Positions 1 to 10,895 of a stretch of 64,000 nt of DNA are shown piece after piece. The DNA is from Marinihelvus fidelis (GTDB taxonomy: Bacteria > Pseudomonadota > Gammaproteobacteria > Xanthomonadales > SZUA-36), in the NCBI RefSeq assembly GCF_008725655.1, contig NZ_VYXP01000004.1, forward strand, positions 51,346 to 115,345, given 5' to 3'. The notes beneath the pieces were generated by a model. It was given only the letters and a program-made list of their open reading frames with translations. It did not search any database and had not been told where the DNA came from. The translations under genes and the position numbers were made by a program. Within the stretch, counting starts at the first letter, position 1, and every line of letters begins with the position of its first letter.

Positions 1-30
1 ACTACTCACCACTCACTACTCACTACTCAC
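1..30. repeat. Heptanucleotide tandem repeat at window edge
   Basis: Read on the minus strand, the first 30 bases are about four copies of the 7-mer GTGAGTA (one copy is GTGAGTG). The tract lies just downstream of the gcvP stop codon and runs off the window, so its full length is unknown. I see no gene or terminator hairpin in it. Confidence 0.6.
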
Positions 31-38
31 CCAAAAAG

Positions 39-2966
<2,928 letters not shown>

Positions 2967-3031
2967 GTTTAAGGGCCTTTCGGCAGGCGTTTTGAGGCGC
3001 GTATTTTAAAGGCAATCGAACCCCGGCGCGA

Positions 3032-3910
3032 TCAGGCGCCGACGGTCCAGGCGGTAAAGTAGTGATCCACCATGAGCAGCGCGAACAGCACCATCAGGTA
3101 GACCACCGAATACTTGAAGGCCCGCATGGGCAGTTGCAGGTCATCGTTACGCAGCAGTGCAAAGGCGTACCACAAAAAGCCCGCGTTCAGCACGGTCGCG
3201 CCGGCCAGGTAGACCAGGCCGCTCATGCCCGTAAGCCAGGGCAGCGTGGTGACGATCACCAGCAGGATCGTGTAGAACAGGATATGCCAGCGGGTGAAAT
3301 TCACGCCGTGGGTGACCGGCAGCATGGGGATGTCGACGGCGGCGTAATCGGCGCGGCGGTAGATGGCCAGCGCCCAGAAGTGCGGCGGCGTCCAGGCGAA
3401 GATGATCAGGAACAGCAACAATGCGTCGGCGTCGACCTGGCCGGTGACCGAGGTCCAGCCCAGTACCGGCGGCGCGGCGCCGGCGGCACCGCCGATGACG
3501 ATATTCTGCGGCGTGGCCCGCTTCAGCCAGGTTGTGTAGATCACCGCGTAGCCGATCAGCGACGCGAAGGTCAGCACGGCCGTGAGCACATTGACGAAAA
3601 CCACCAGGATGATCATCGAGGCAATGCCAATCACGGCTGCGAACACGACCACCCGGGTGCTGGTCAGGTGACCGGTGGGCAGCGGGCGCTCACGGGTGCG
3701 TGCCATGACGGCATCGATACGGCGGTCGAGCAGGTGATTGATGGCGGCGGCCGACGACGCGGCCAGGCCAATGCCCGCCGTGCCCGCCAGCAGCGCGTTC
3801 CATGGCGGTAGTCCCGTGGTCGCCAGCAACATGCCGACAACGGCCGTGAACACGATCAGTGCCACGACGCGTGGTTTGCACAGCTCCAGGTAGTCCCGCC
3901 AGTGACTCAT
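3032..3910 (-). CDS. ctaB: Protoheme IX farnesyltransferase (heme O synthase)
   Basis: An integral membrane UbiA-type prenyltransferase that adds a farnesyl group to heme B to make heme O, the precursor of heme A for the aa3 oxidase. The first Asp-rich prenyl-diphosphate site is visible as [15 protein letters not shown] near residue 60, and the second conserved loop as [13 protein letters not shown]. Several hydrophobic helices follow, and 292 residues is normal for the family. It starts 2 bases after the ctaA stop, so the two genes are very probably cotranscribed. The product of this enzyme is the substrate of CtaA next door. E. coli calls the homologue CyoE. Confidence 0.96.
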   Translation of the reverse strand: MSHWRDYLELCKPRVVALIVFTAVVGMLLATTGLPPWNALLAGTAGIGLAASSAAAINHLLDRRIDAVMARTRERPLPTGHLTSTRVVVFAAVIGIASMIILVVFVNVLTAVLTFASLIGYAVIYTTWLKRATPQNIVIGGAAGAAPPVLGWTSVTGQVDADALLLFLIIFAWTPPHFWALAIYRRADYAAVDIPMLPVTHGVNFTRWHILFYTILLVIVTTLPWLTGMSGLVYLAGATVLNAGFLWYAFALLRNDDLQLPMRAFKYSVVYLMVLFALLMVDHYFTAWTVGA

Positions 3911-3912
3911 GC

Positions 3913-4893
3913 TCAGGCCCTTCGTACCGTGGTCCGGGCCAGCAGCCAGACCAGGCAGGCGATCAGCAGCGCCGCCACGCCGTTATGCGCCACCGCGTTG
4001 GCCAGCGGCAGCTTCAGGTGAACATTCAGCAGGCCCAGGCAGAACTGCAGTGACACCAGCGTCATCAGCGCTAGTGCGCCGCTGCGCAACTCCTGCCAGT
4101 GCATCAGCCTGAGGCCAGTGGCCAGCAGAAACAGCAGGGTGACGATGGCGCCGATCCGGTGAGTGATGTGGATGGCGGCACGCGCCGGCTGGTCAAGGAT
4201 GCCGCCTTCATAGTTCACGCCCACTTCGCGCGAGACCGTGAACGCACCGGCGAAATCTGTTTCCGGCATCCACTGCCCCGTGCATTTCGGCAGGTCCGGG
4301 CAGGCGAGAGCGGCGTAGTTGGCGCTGGTCCAGCCACCCAGGGCGATCTGCAGGACCAGCACACCCAGCGCCGCCAGGACCATTCCGCGCATGCCGGTGA
4401 TCCGCTCGTACGGCAACCGTCCGCTGCGAAACGCAATCCAGCTCAACAGGCCCAGCGTGGCCATGCCACCCAGCAGGTGACCCATAACGACGATGGGCAT
4501 CAACTTCAGGGTCACGGTCCACATGCCTAGGGCGGCCTGGAACAGGATCAGCACAAGTGTCACGGCGGCGATTCCCCGCAGTGGCCTGGCCGAGCGCTCG
4601 CCGCGCCAGGCCATCCAGTTGATCGCGAGCACCAGCAGGACCAGGGTGCCGGCCAGGTAGCGGTGAACCATCTCGCGCCAGGCCTTGTGGACCTCGACGG
4701 GGCGCTCCGGAAAGGCTTCGTTCGCGGCGGATACTTCGTGATGAGCCGTTGGCCAGGTCAGCTTGCCGTAGCAACCCGGCCAGTCCGGGCAGCCCAGGCC
4801 GGCGTGGGACAGGCGCACCCAGGCCCCCAGCACGATGACGCACAGGGCCACCACGGCGGCGATCAGGGCCAGGCGGTGGATTTTCGGGCTCAT
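3913..4893 (-). CDS. ctaA: Heme A synthase (COX15/CtaA family)
   Basis: A polytopic inner-membrane protein of 326 residues that oxidises the methyl group of heme O to make heme A. It begins with a hydrophobic helix followed by [21 protein letters not shown], the conserved first periplasmic loop of the family. The family's paired heme-ligand histidines are visible in contexts such as [24 protein letters not shown] and VAHNGVAA. The start overlaps the end of the upstream Sco-like gene by 4 bases (ATGA type), which suggests translational coupling. Together with ctaB it completes heme A synthesis for the oxidase encoded just upstream. Confidence 0.95.
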   Translation of the reverse strand: MSPKIHRLALIAAVVALCVIVLGAWVRLSHAGLGCPDWPGCYGKLTWPTAHHEVSAANEAFPERPVEVHKAWREMVHRYLAGTLVLLVLAINWMAWRGERSARPLRGIAAVTLVLILFQAALGMWTVTLKLMPIVVMGHLLGGMATLGLLSWIAFRSGRLPYERITGMRGMVLAALGVLVLQIALGGWTSANYAALACPDLPKCTGQWMPETDFAGAFTVSREVGVNYEGGILDQPARAAIHITHRIGAIVTLLFLLATGLRLMHWQELRSGALALMTLVSLQFCLGLLNVHLKLPLANAVAHNGVAALLIACLVWLLARTTVRRA

Positions 4894-5477
4894 TCTGACG
4901 CTCCCTTCAGCAGGCGTTTCAGGTCCTTGTTGATGTCACCCGGTTTGAACCCGGCCGGATAGGCCAGTGCGACCCGTCCCGCAGGGTCGACCAGGAAGAC
5001 CTTGCCGGTCAAGTCGGCGTCACCGGTGCCGGCCGCGCGCGCGGCGTCACTCAACACGCGCAAGGCACTGTCACCGCGGGTTTCGCCAAAAGCGAAGATG
5101 TCCGTATCGCCAAAATCCGCGGCTTCCAGGCGCGCTCCGGGCAGTGTCGGCAGCAAGCCGACGGCCAGGAACGATTGCCGGCGCCCGGCGGCGACGTAGA
5201 TGGCCGACAGCGCGGTGGCGTCTTCCACGCATCGCGCGTCGCAAGCGGACGGCGCCAGGTAGAGCACCAGCCAATGGCCGGCGACCGGTTTGCTCCAGTC
5301 AATCGCGTCGCCCGGCAAGGGCATGGCGGGTTCGACCAGCGCACCACGGTTGGTGGAATGGGCCGGCTCAAACTGCCACCACTTCGACTGCATCAGGATG
5401 GCGATGGCCACCGGGCAGAAAAACAGCAGGGCAATGGCGATCAGCGCCAGCCGGTTACGTGTACGTTGTTGCATCAT
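4890..5477 (-). CDS. Membrane-anchored Sco-like / thioredoxin-fold protein
   Basis: About 195 residues with one N-terminal membrane helix (LALIAIALLFFCPVAIAIL) and a periplasmic domain. The domain contains a CXXXC motif (SACDARC) of the kind that binds copper in Sco proteins, and ends with a segment typical of thioredoxin folds (GKVFLVDPAGRVALAY). The distal His ligand of true Sco proteins is not obvious. Its position between surf1 and ctaA suggests a role in cytochrome oxidase assembly, perhaps copper or thiol handling; this is inference. I chose the ATG at 5477, which has AGGAG just upstream and overlaps the surf1 stop (ATGA). The open frame continues 21 codons further upstream without a ribosome binding site. 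Confidence 0.75.
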   Translation of the reverse strand: MMQQRTRNRLALIAIALLFFCPVAIAILMQSKWWQFEPAHSTNRGALVEPAMPLPGDAIDWSKPVAGHWLVLYLAPSACDARCVEDATALSAIYVAAGRRQSFLAVGLLPTLPGARLEAADFGDTDIFAFGETRGDSALRVLSDAARAAGTGDADLTGKVFLVDPAGRVALAYPAGFKPGDINKDLKRLLKGASE

Positions 5478-6187
5478 GTTCTCCTGCGGAAGGCCAGCAC
5501 CAGCCAGCCCCCGATAGCCGTCGCCGCGAGTGCATACCACTGAATGGCGTAGCCGCGGTGGCGGTCTGGGCCCATGGCCACGGGCTGCCAGTCGCGACCG
5601 TCCAGCCCGGCGGGGCTGCTCGCGTCAAGATAAAGCACCAGCGGATAGAGGGGCTGCCCCAGTTCCGCTGAAAATCGTTCCATGTCCGGCCAGAGCACAC
5701 GCCTTGGCCAGGGCGCCGACGCGTCCAGTGCCTGCTCCGGCTCGCCCAGCTTCAGCCCGGGCGTCTTCAAAGGGGCCAGGTGCCCGCGTACGGTCGCCGT
5801 TGCGGGCGGCGGCGGCACGTCAGGCAGCTGCATTCGATCACGACCCTGGGACAGCCAGCCGCGATTGACCAGGATGACACGTGCCGCGCCGCGCTCATCG
5901 GTCACGTTCATCGGCGCCAGGACATGCACGCCGGGGCGCCCTTCAAACACCTGGTTGTCGACCAGCCAGGCGCGCCCGGTATCAAATGAACCGGCCAGGC
6001 TCACCCGGCTAAAACCCATGTCATCGGGTTGGGCGGGCAAGGCCAGCGATTGCTCGCCGGACTCGAAAGCCGCGATGATCTGGTCCTTTTCCACGGCACG
6101 ACCGGCCTGCCACTGGCCGAGTGCGAGAAAGCCGGCGGCCAGGCTGAACAACACCAGCGTGGATAACAGGGAAGGGCGGAATCGCAT
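5474..6187 (-). CDS. SURF1 family cytochrome oxidase assembly protein
   Basis: About 237 residues with the SURF1 layout: an N-terminal membrane helix (LLSTLVLFSLAAGFLALGQWQ), a periplasmic domain with the conserved VLVNRGWL-type motif (VILVNRGWLSQG), and a C-terminal helix (IQWYALAATAIGGWLVLAF). SURF1 proteins help insert heme A into subunit I of aa3 oxidases. The open frame extends to 6220, but the ATG at 6187 gives the usual short cytoplasmic N-terminus; the start is uncertain because neither ATG has a well-spaced ribosome site. It lies first in the surf1 / Sco-like / ctaA / ctaB minus-strand operon. Confidence 0.93.
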   Translation of the reverse strand: MRFRPSLLSTLVLFSLAAGFLALGQWQAGRAVEKDQIIAAFESGEQSLALPAQPDDMGFSRVSLAGSFDTGRAWLVDNQVFEGRPGVHVLAPMNVTDERGAARVILVNRGWLSQGRDRMQLPDVPPPPATATVRGHLAPLKTPGLKLGEPEQALDASAPWPRRVLWPDMERFSAELGQPLYPLVLYLDASSPAGLDGRDWQPVAMGPDRHRGYAIQWYALAATAIGGWLVLAFRRRT

Positions 6188-6204
6188 GATCCTAGGTCCG
6201 GGTA

Positions 6205-6230
6205 TTGACCGGCGGGACATCCGTTATACT
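6205..6230 (+). promoter_or_regulatory. Possible promoter of the DUF2909 gene
   Basis: TTGACC at 6205 and TATACT at 6225 could serve as -35 and -10 boxes, but the spacer is only 14 bases, shorter than the ideal 17. The -10 is the better half. It is 44 bases before the start of the DUF2909 gene. The same A+T-rich patch read backwards may serve surf1 on the other strand. Confidence 0.3.
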
Positions 6231-6273
6231 CGCCCCACGCGCGATGACTGGCGCGGGTAAACGGAGTGTTCGC

Positions 6274-6525
6274 TTGATTTCCAAACTGATCATCATCGCC
6301 TTTCTCATCGCCATCATCTGGTGCCTGGCCTCGTCGTTCTGGTTCCTGATCAGGGACAAGGGTGAGGGCGACCGCGTGGTCTGGCGCCTGACATGGCGTA
6401 TCGGGCTGTCGATGCTGCTGTTTGTACTGCTCTGGGTGGCCTACCAGGCCGGCTGGGTCAAGCCTTCAACACCCGGCCCTATTGGCCTGAAACCACCGGC
6501 CGAAGCCACGCCCGGGGACGGCTGA
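6274..6525 (+). CDS. DUF2909-type twin transmembrane protein
   Basis: A small inner-membrane protein of 83 residues with two hydrophobic helices: LIIIAFLIAIIWCLASSFWFL near the N-terminus and LSMLLFVLLWVAYQ near residue 50, joined by a short charged loop. This matches the DUF2909 twin-helix proteins found beside cytochrome oxidase assembly genes in proteobacteria; their function is unknown. I chose the TTG at 6274 because GGAG lies 7 bases upstream and the reading frame before it is not hydrophobic; an ATG at 6244 is the alternative. It is transcribed against the surrounding cox genes and sits between surf1 and coxC. Confidence 0.75.
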   Translation: MISKLIIIAFLIAIIWCLASSFWFLIRDKGEGDRVVWRLTWRIGLSMLLFVLLWVAYQAGWVKPSTPGPIGLKPPAEATPGDG

Positions 6526-6550
6526 GCCGCCCCGGGATGCCGACTGTTGC

Positions 6551-7423
6551 TCAGAGCACGTAGACGAAAATAAACAGCCCCAGCCAGACCACGTCAACGA
6601 AGTGCCAGTACCAGGCCACGGCTTCGAAGCCGAAGTGGTAGTCCGGCTTGAAGTGGCCACGCATGCAGCGAATCATGATCACGAACAGCATGATTGCGCC
6701 CAGGGTCACGTGCATGCCGTGAAAACCGGTCAGCATGAAGAACGTCGAACCGTAGATGCCTGAACCCAGCGTCAGGCCCAGGTGGCCGTAGGCTTCCGCG
6801 TACTCTTCCACCTGGTAGAACAGGAACAGCGCACCCAGCAGTACCGTCACCGCCAGCCAGATCACCAGCGGCTTACGCTGGTTGGCGCGCAGGGCATGGT
6901 GGGCCAGCGTCAGGGTCACGCCCGAGGTCAGCAGGATCAGTGTGTTCAGGAACGGCACGCCAAACGCCGGAATGGTGCCGAAGTCACCACCGACTTCACC
7001 CGGGCCGTTGGTCGGCCAGGCCGACACGTAACCCTGCCACAGCAGCTCATTGGTCGCCGCGTTGTTGCCGGCACCGCCCAGCCAGGGCACGGCCAGGGCA
7101 CGGGCGTAGAACAGCGCACCGAAGAAGCAGGCGAAGAACATCACTTCCGAGAAGATGAACCAGACCATGCCGATGCGGAATGATGCGTCGACCTGGCTGT
7201 TGTACATGCCGCCTTCGCTTTCACGAATGACCTGGCCGAACCAGCCAAACACCATGAAAATGATGATGGCCAGGCCAATGTACATACCCCACTCACCGGC
7301 GCTGGCGCCGTTCATCCACATGGCGGCGCTGACCAGGGTGGTGGCCAGGCCCAGGGAGCCGACCATCGGCCACTTGGTGCCGTGAGGTACGTAGTAAATG
7401 CTGCTATCCGCGTGTTGTCCCAT
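6551..7423 (-). CDS. coxC: Cytochrome c oxidase subunit III
   Basis: A 290-residue polytopic membrane subunit of the aa3-type cytochrome c oxidase. It has the family's seven-helix pattern and the conserved segment FRIGMVWFIFSEVMFFACFFGALFY, as well as GFHGMHVTLGAIML and the C-terminal WYWHFVDVVWLGLFIFVY. Subunit III stabilises the core and the proton path but holds no redox metal. It is the last gene of the minus-strand run coxB, coxA, a small protein, ctaG, coxC, with a 28-base gap after ctaG. Confidence 0.97.
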   Translation of the reverse strand: MGQHADSSIYYVPHGTKWPMVGSLGLATTLVSAAMWMNGASAGEWGMYIGLAIIIFMVFGWFGQVIRESEGGMYNSQVDASFRIGMVWFIFSEVMFFACFFGALFYARALAVPWLGGAGNNAATNELLWQGYVSAWPTNGPGEVGGDFGTIPAFGVPFLNTLILLTSGVTLTLAHHALRANQRKPLVIWLAVTVLLGALFLFYQVEEYAEAYGHLGLTLGSGIYGSTFFMLTGFHGMHVTLGAIMLFVIMIRCMRGHFKPDYHFGFEAVAWYWHFVDVVWLGLFIFVYVL

Positions 7424-7451
7424 GTTCAGGCCTCTGTGTCCTCTGGGGCGT

Positions 7452-8015
7452 TCAGGGGGCGCTTTGCGCCACGTCGTTTTCGTCGCCTTCGTTCCGGAAG
7501 AACGTATACGACAGGGTCAGTTCCTCGATGTCTTCCGGCAGGTCAGGCTGCAGGAAAAAGTACACCGGCATTTCGCGCTCCTCGCCCGCCGCCAGTTCCT
7601 GGCGGGTAAAGCAGAAGCACTCGGTCTTGATGAAGTAACGGGCCGCCCTTGGCGGGGACACGTTGAACGTGGCCATGCCGGCGCTGTCACGCTCCGACGG
7701 GTTGCCGGCGAAGTACAGCGCCGTGGTGGCCTCGCCCGTGGTCACCATCATGCTTGACTGCACCGGGCGAAATTCCCAGTCCAGTTTCGAGTTGGTGTTG
7801 GCGTCGAAACGCACCTTCACCTGGCGTGGCGCGGCATTGGCCTCGACTTCGCCCGTGGTCTTGATGCCGGCCTGGCCCAGGCCGGTTATCTCGCAGAAGG
7901 TGTCATACAGCGGCGGCATCGCGAACACACCGAAGCAGAACATGGCCACGGCCACGACCAGCAGTCGGCCGACCAGGCGGCGGTTGCCACCGCGCTTGGA
8001 TGACTGTTCGCTCAT
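7452..8015 (-). CDS. ctaG: Cytochrome c oxidase assembly protein CtaG/Cox11
   Basis: A 187-residue copper chaperone that delivers Cu to the CuB centre of subunit I. It has one N-terminal membrane helix (LVGRLLVVAVAMFCFGVFAMPPLYDTFCEITG) and a periplasmic immunoglobulin-like domain. The conserved copper ligand motif appears as ECFCFTRQ, with the second conserved cysteine in CEITG. Placement between coxA and coxC is standard. The start codon overlaps the stop of the 44-residue gene upstream by 4 bases (ATGA), indicating coupled translation. Confidence 0.95.
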   Translation of the reverse strand: MSEQSSKRGGNRRLVGRLLVVAVAMFCFGVFAMPPLYDTFCEITGLGQAGIKTTGEVEANAAPRQVKVRFDANTNSKLDWEFRPVQSSMMVTTGEATTALYFAGNPSERDSAGMATFNVSPPRAARYFIKTECFCFTRQELAAGEEREMPVYFFLQPDLPEDIEELTLSYTFFRNEGDENDVAQSAP

Positions 8016-8146
8016 GCGCCGGACACCCCTTTCCAGATAAACGCGGCGAACACGCCCAGCACCACCACGGCCAGCACCACGGCGGTGCGGCGCGCGGCGG
8101 CGCGGCGGCGCGCGATCTCCGGCGTATCAGGCAAACGGCCGCTCAT
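8012..8146 (-). CDS. Small single-helix protein of the cox operon
   Basis: A 44-residue open frame between coxA and ctaG. It has a basic N-terminus (RRRAAARR around residues 13-20), one hydrophobic helix (TAVVLAVVVLGVFAAFIW) and a short tail ending in KGVSGA. The start lies 8 bases after the coxA stop and the stop overlaps the ctaG start (ATGA), so it fills the gap exactly. Small one-helix assembly proteins at this position are known in proteobacterial cox operons. I infer a role in oxidase assembly from topology and position only. The start has no strong ribosome site and probably depends on coupling to coxA. Confidence 0.72.
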   Translation of the reverse strand: MSGRLPDTPEIARRRAAARRTAVVLAVVVLGVFAAFIWKGVSGA

Positions 8147-8154
8147 CGCTTCGC

Positions 8155-9801
8155 TCAGTGCGCCTCGTCGGCGTGCGCGACCATGGTGTCATCCACGGTC
8201 GGCGGGTGCGTGAAGGTGTGATGCGGAGCCGGGGAGGGCACTGTCCACTCCAGGCCTTTCGCGCCTTCCCACACCTGCGCCGTGGCCTTCTTCTTGCTGA
8301 ACCACACGCAGTGGATGATCACACCCACGAAGATCAGCTGGCTGGCGCCAAACAGGAAGCCACCGATAGACGACCACATGTTGAAGTCAGCGAACTGCGG
8401 CGAGTAGTCCGGAATACGGCGCGGCATGCCGGCCAGGCCCAGGTAGTGCTGCGGGAAGAACAACACGTTGACGAAGATCGCCGAGCACCAGAAGTGGATC
8501 TTGCCCCAGCGCTCCGAGTACATGTTGCCGGTCCACTTCGGCAGCCAGTAGTAGGCGCCCGCCATCAGCGTGAAGACGGCGCCCGGCACCAGCACGTAGT
8601 GGAAATGCGCCACCACGAAATAGGTGTCGTGGTACTGCAGGTCGGCGGCGGTAATCGCCAGCATCAGGCCGGACAGGCCGCCGATGGTGAACAGCACGAC
8701 GAAGCCGATAGCGAACAGCATCGGGGTCTCGAAGGTCATCGAGCCCTTCCACATGGTGGAGACCCAGTTGAAGACCTTCACGCCTGTCGGTACCGCGATC
8801 AGCATGGTGGCGTACATGAAGAACAGTTCGCCCTCCAGCGGCATGCCCACGGTGAACATGTGATGCGCCCAGACGATGAACGACAGGAACGCGATCGATG
8901 CCGTGGCGTAGACCATCGCGGCGTAGCCAAACAGCGGCTTGCGGCTGAAGGTCGGCAGGATCTCCGAGACCACGCCGAAGGCCGGCAGGATCATGATGTA
9001 GACCTCGGGGTGACCGAAGAACCAGAAAATGTGCTGGAACATCACCGGGTCACCGCCACCGGCGGCGTTGAAGAAGCTGGTGCCGAAGAAGTGGTCGGTC
9101 AGCAGCATGGTCACCGCGCCCGCCAGCACCGGCATGGCCGCGATCAGCAGGAAGGCGGTGATCAGCCAGGTCCAGACGAACAGCGGCATGCGCAGCAGGG
9201 TCATGCCCGGCGCGCGCATGTTGAAGATGGTGGCGATGATGTTGATCGCGCCCATGATCGAGCTGATGCCCATCATGTGCACCGCGAACACCACGAAGGC
9301 GAAGCTGGAGCCGGTCTGCAGGCTCAGCGGCGGGTACAGCGTCCAGCCCGCGGCCGGGCCGCCCGAATCCATGAACAGCGTGGACAGCAGCATGGTGAAG
9401 GCGAATGGCAGGATCCAGAAGCTCCAGTTGTTCATGCGCGGCAGCGCCATGTCCGGCGCGCCCACCTGCAGCGGGATCATCCAGTTGGCGAAACCGACCC
9501 AGGCCGGCATGACCGCGCCGAAGACCATGATCAGCGCGTGCATCGTGGTCATCTGGTTGAAGAAATCCGGGCGAACCAGTTGCATGCCGGGCATGAACAG
9601 CTCGGCGCGGATGACCATGGCCATGGCGCCGCCGATGAAGAACATCAGCAGGGCGAAGACCAGGTACAACGTACCGATGTCCTTGTGGTTGGTGGTGAAG
9701 ACCCAGCGATCCAGGAAGCCTTCCGGCTTGTGATCGTGGTCGTCGTGGGCATCGTGGCTATCGTGACCCGTGATGGTGCCTTCGCTGGCAATCGTGCTCA
9801 T
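8155..9801 (-). CDS. coxA: Cytochrome c oxidase subunit I
   Basis: The 548-residue catalytic subunit of the aa3 oxidase, with twelve membrane helices. It binds low-spin heme a and the heme a3-CuB centre where oxygen is reduced. Diagnostic motifs are visible: FWFFGHPEVYIMILP (His-Glu-Val-Tyr, the CuB His-Tyr crosslink), WAHHMFTVGM (the next two CuB histidines) and YVVAHFHYVL-like DTYFVVAHFHYVLV (heme a3 and heme a ligands). The K-channel region (GAYYWLPKWTG) is also present. The N-terminus has a His/Asp-rich run (GHDSHDAHDDHDHK) with metal-binding character. It is 15 bases downstream of coxB. Confidence 0.98.
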   Translation of the reverse strand: MSTIASEGTITGHDSHDAHDDHDHKPEGFLDRWVFTTNHKDIGTLYLVFALLMFFIGGAMAMVIRAELFMPGMQLVRPDFFNQMTTMHALIMVFGAVMPAWVGFANWMIPLQVGAPDMALPRMNNWSFWILPFAFTMLLSTLFMDSGGPAAGWTLYPPLSLQTGSSFAFVVFAVHMMGISSIMGAINIIATIFNMRAPGMTLLRMPLFVWTWLITAFLLIAAMPVLAGAVTMLLTDHFFGTSFFNAAGGGDPVMFQHIFWFFGHPEVYIMILPAFGVVSEILPTFSRKPLFGYAAMVYATASIAFLSFIVWAHHMFTVGMPLEGELFFMYATMLIAVPTGVKVFNWVSTMWKGSMTFETPMLFAIGFVVLFTIGGLSGLMLAITAADLQYHDTYFVVAHFHYVLVPGAVFTLMAGAYYWLPKWTGNMYSERWGKIHFWCSAIFVNVLFFPQHYLGLAGMPRRIPDYSPQFADFNMWSSIGGFLFGASQLIFVGVIIHCVWFSKKKATAQVWEGAKGLEWTVPSPAPHHTFTHPPTVDDTMVAHADEAH

Positions 9802-9816
9802 CGTTCCTGTCCCTCT

Positions 9817-10659
9817 TTAGTTGCCGGCGGCGCCAGCGGCGGTGTTACCGGCCTGCTGCTGGCTGACCCACGCATCGTATTCGTCGGCGGGCAGGGCCTC
9901 GACCACGATCGGCATGAAGCCGTGGTCCATGCCGCACAGCTCCGCGCACTGGCCGCGGTACGTGCCAGCCTCGTTGATTTCCACCCAGCCCTCGTTGATG
10001 TAACCGGGCACGGCGTCACGCTTCCAGCCAAAAGCCGGGACCCACCAAGCGTGGATCACGTCGTCCGCCGTGATCAGGAACTTGATCTTGCGACCCACTG
10101 GCAGCACCAGCGGGTTGTCGACGTCCAGCAGGTAGTTCTCAACGGTCCGCGGGTCGATGTTTGAACCCAGTTGCCGTGCGGCGTTGGATTCCGCGGTCAG
10201 TGAGCTCATGAACGCGATGTCCTGGTCCAGGTACTCGTACTTCCACTTCCACTGGTAGCCGGTGATTTTCACCGTCATCTCGGCGCCGCCGGGGGATTCC
10301 ATCTGCACCAACGCGGAGGTGCCGGGAATGGCCATGCCAACCAGGATCAGCACCGGGATGACCGTCCAGGCGATTTCCGCCTTGGTGCTGTGGCTGAACT
10401 GTGCAGCCTCGTGACCTTTGGACTTACGGTGCAGCACGATCGACGTGAACATGGCGGTAAACACCAGGATGCCGATGACCACGCACACCCACAGGATGAT
10501 CATGTGCAGGTTGTAGTGCGTTTCCGCCAGCGAGGACACGCCCCGCGTCATGTTGATCTCGTTGCCCGTGTGCGCCGGGGCGACGAGCAGGAGCCAGAAA
10601 GCGGCGATAACGGCAACCAGCACAGCAAGGCTGACGATGAATGTATTCTGTTTTTTCAT
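9817..10659 (-). CDS. coxB: Cytochrome c oxidase subunit II
   Basis: A 280-residue subunit that takes electrons from cytochrome c through the dinuclear CuA site. An N-terminal helix is followed by a second (ILWVCVVIGILVFTAMF), then the periplasmic cupredoxin domain. CuA ligands are clear in GQCAELCGMDHGFMPIVV (Cys, Cys, His, Met), with the upstream His in DDVIHAWWVP. It ends soon after the CuA motif, so there is no fused cytochrome c domain. It is the first gene of the cox operon; its promoter should lie in the 236 bases shared with putA. Confidence 0.97.
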   Translation of the reverse strand: MKKQNTFIVSLAVLVAVIAAFWLLLVAPAHTGNEINMTRGVSSLAETHYNLHMIILWVCVVIGILVFTAMFTSIVLHRKSKGHEAAQFSHSTKAEIAWTVIPVLILVGMAIPGTSALVQMESPGGAEMTVKITGYQWKWKYEYLDQDIAFMSSLTAESNAARQLGSNIDPRTVENYLLDVDNPLVLPVGRKIKFLITADDVIHAWWVPAFGWKRDAVPGYINEGWVEINEAGTYRGQCAELCGMDHGFMPIVVEALPADEYDAWVSQQQAGNTAAGAAGN

Positions 10660-10895
10660 GAAAACGACCTGATCCTAGAGCGGTCGAACGCCGGACGGGG
10701 TCATATACAGACCGCGTTTTAACCGGATGAATTGGACCTTTGGGAGTCGTAAAACGACTGGGTAATGCCAGCGCAACATTGTAACTTTCGCGACGTTCGC
10801 CGGGCAAGAAGGAAAACACTTTCGGGCTTGGCTGAATGTGGGCGCCTGCTTAAACTGTGCCCCCGGCCAACGCCGGCTGCCCAGGAAACCCGCCC
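10660..10895. other. Divergent intergenic region between coxB and putA
   Basis: This 236-base stretch separates two divergent operons and must hold both promoters. I see a small hairpin near 10745-10760 (AGTCGT-AAA-ACGACT) and A+T-rich patches, but no -35/-10 pair convincing enough to place. Confidence 0.5.

Noticed and set aside
2967-3031. Glycine riboswitch before gcvP
   Set aside because: Only 65 bases are available and no tandem aptamer structure is visible.
8158-10164. A 668-residue plus-strand open frame opposite coxA and coxB
   Set aside because: A shadow frame common in high-G+C genes; the minus strand encodes clear oxidase subunits with all metal ligands.
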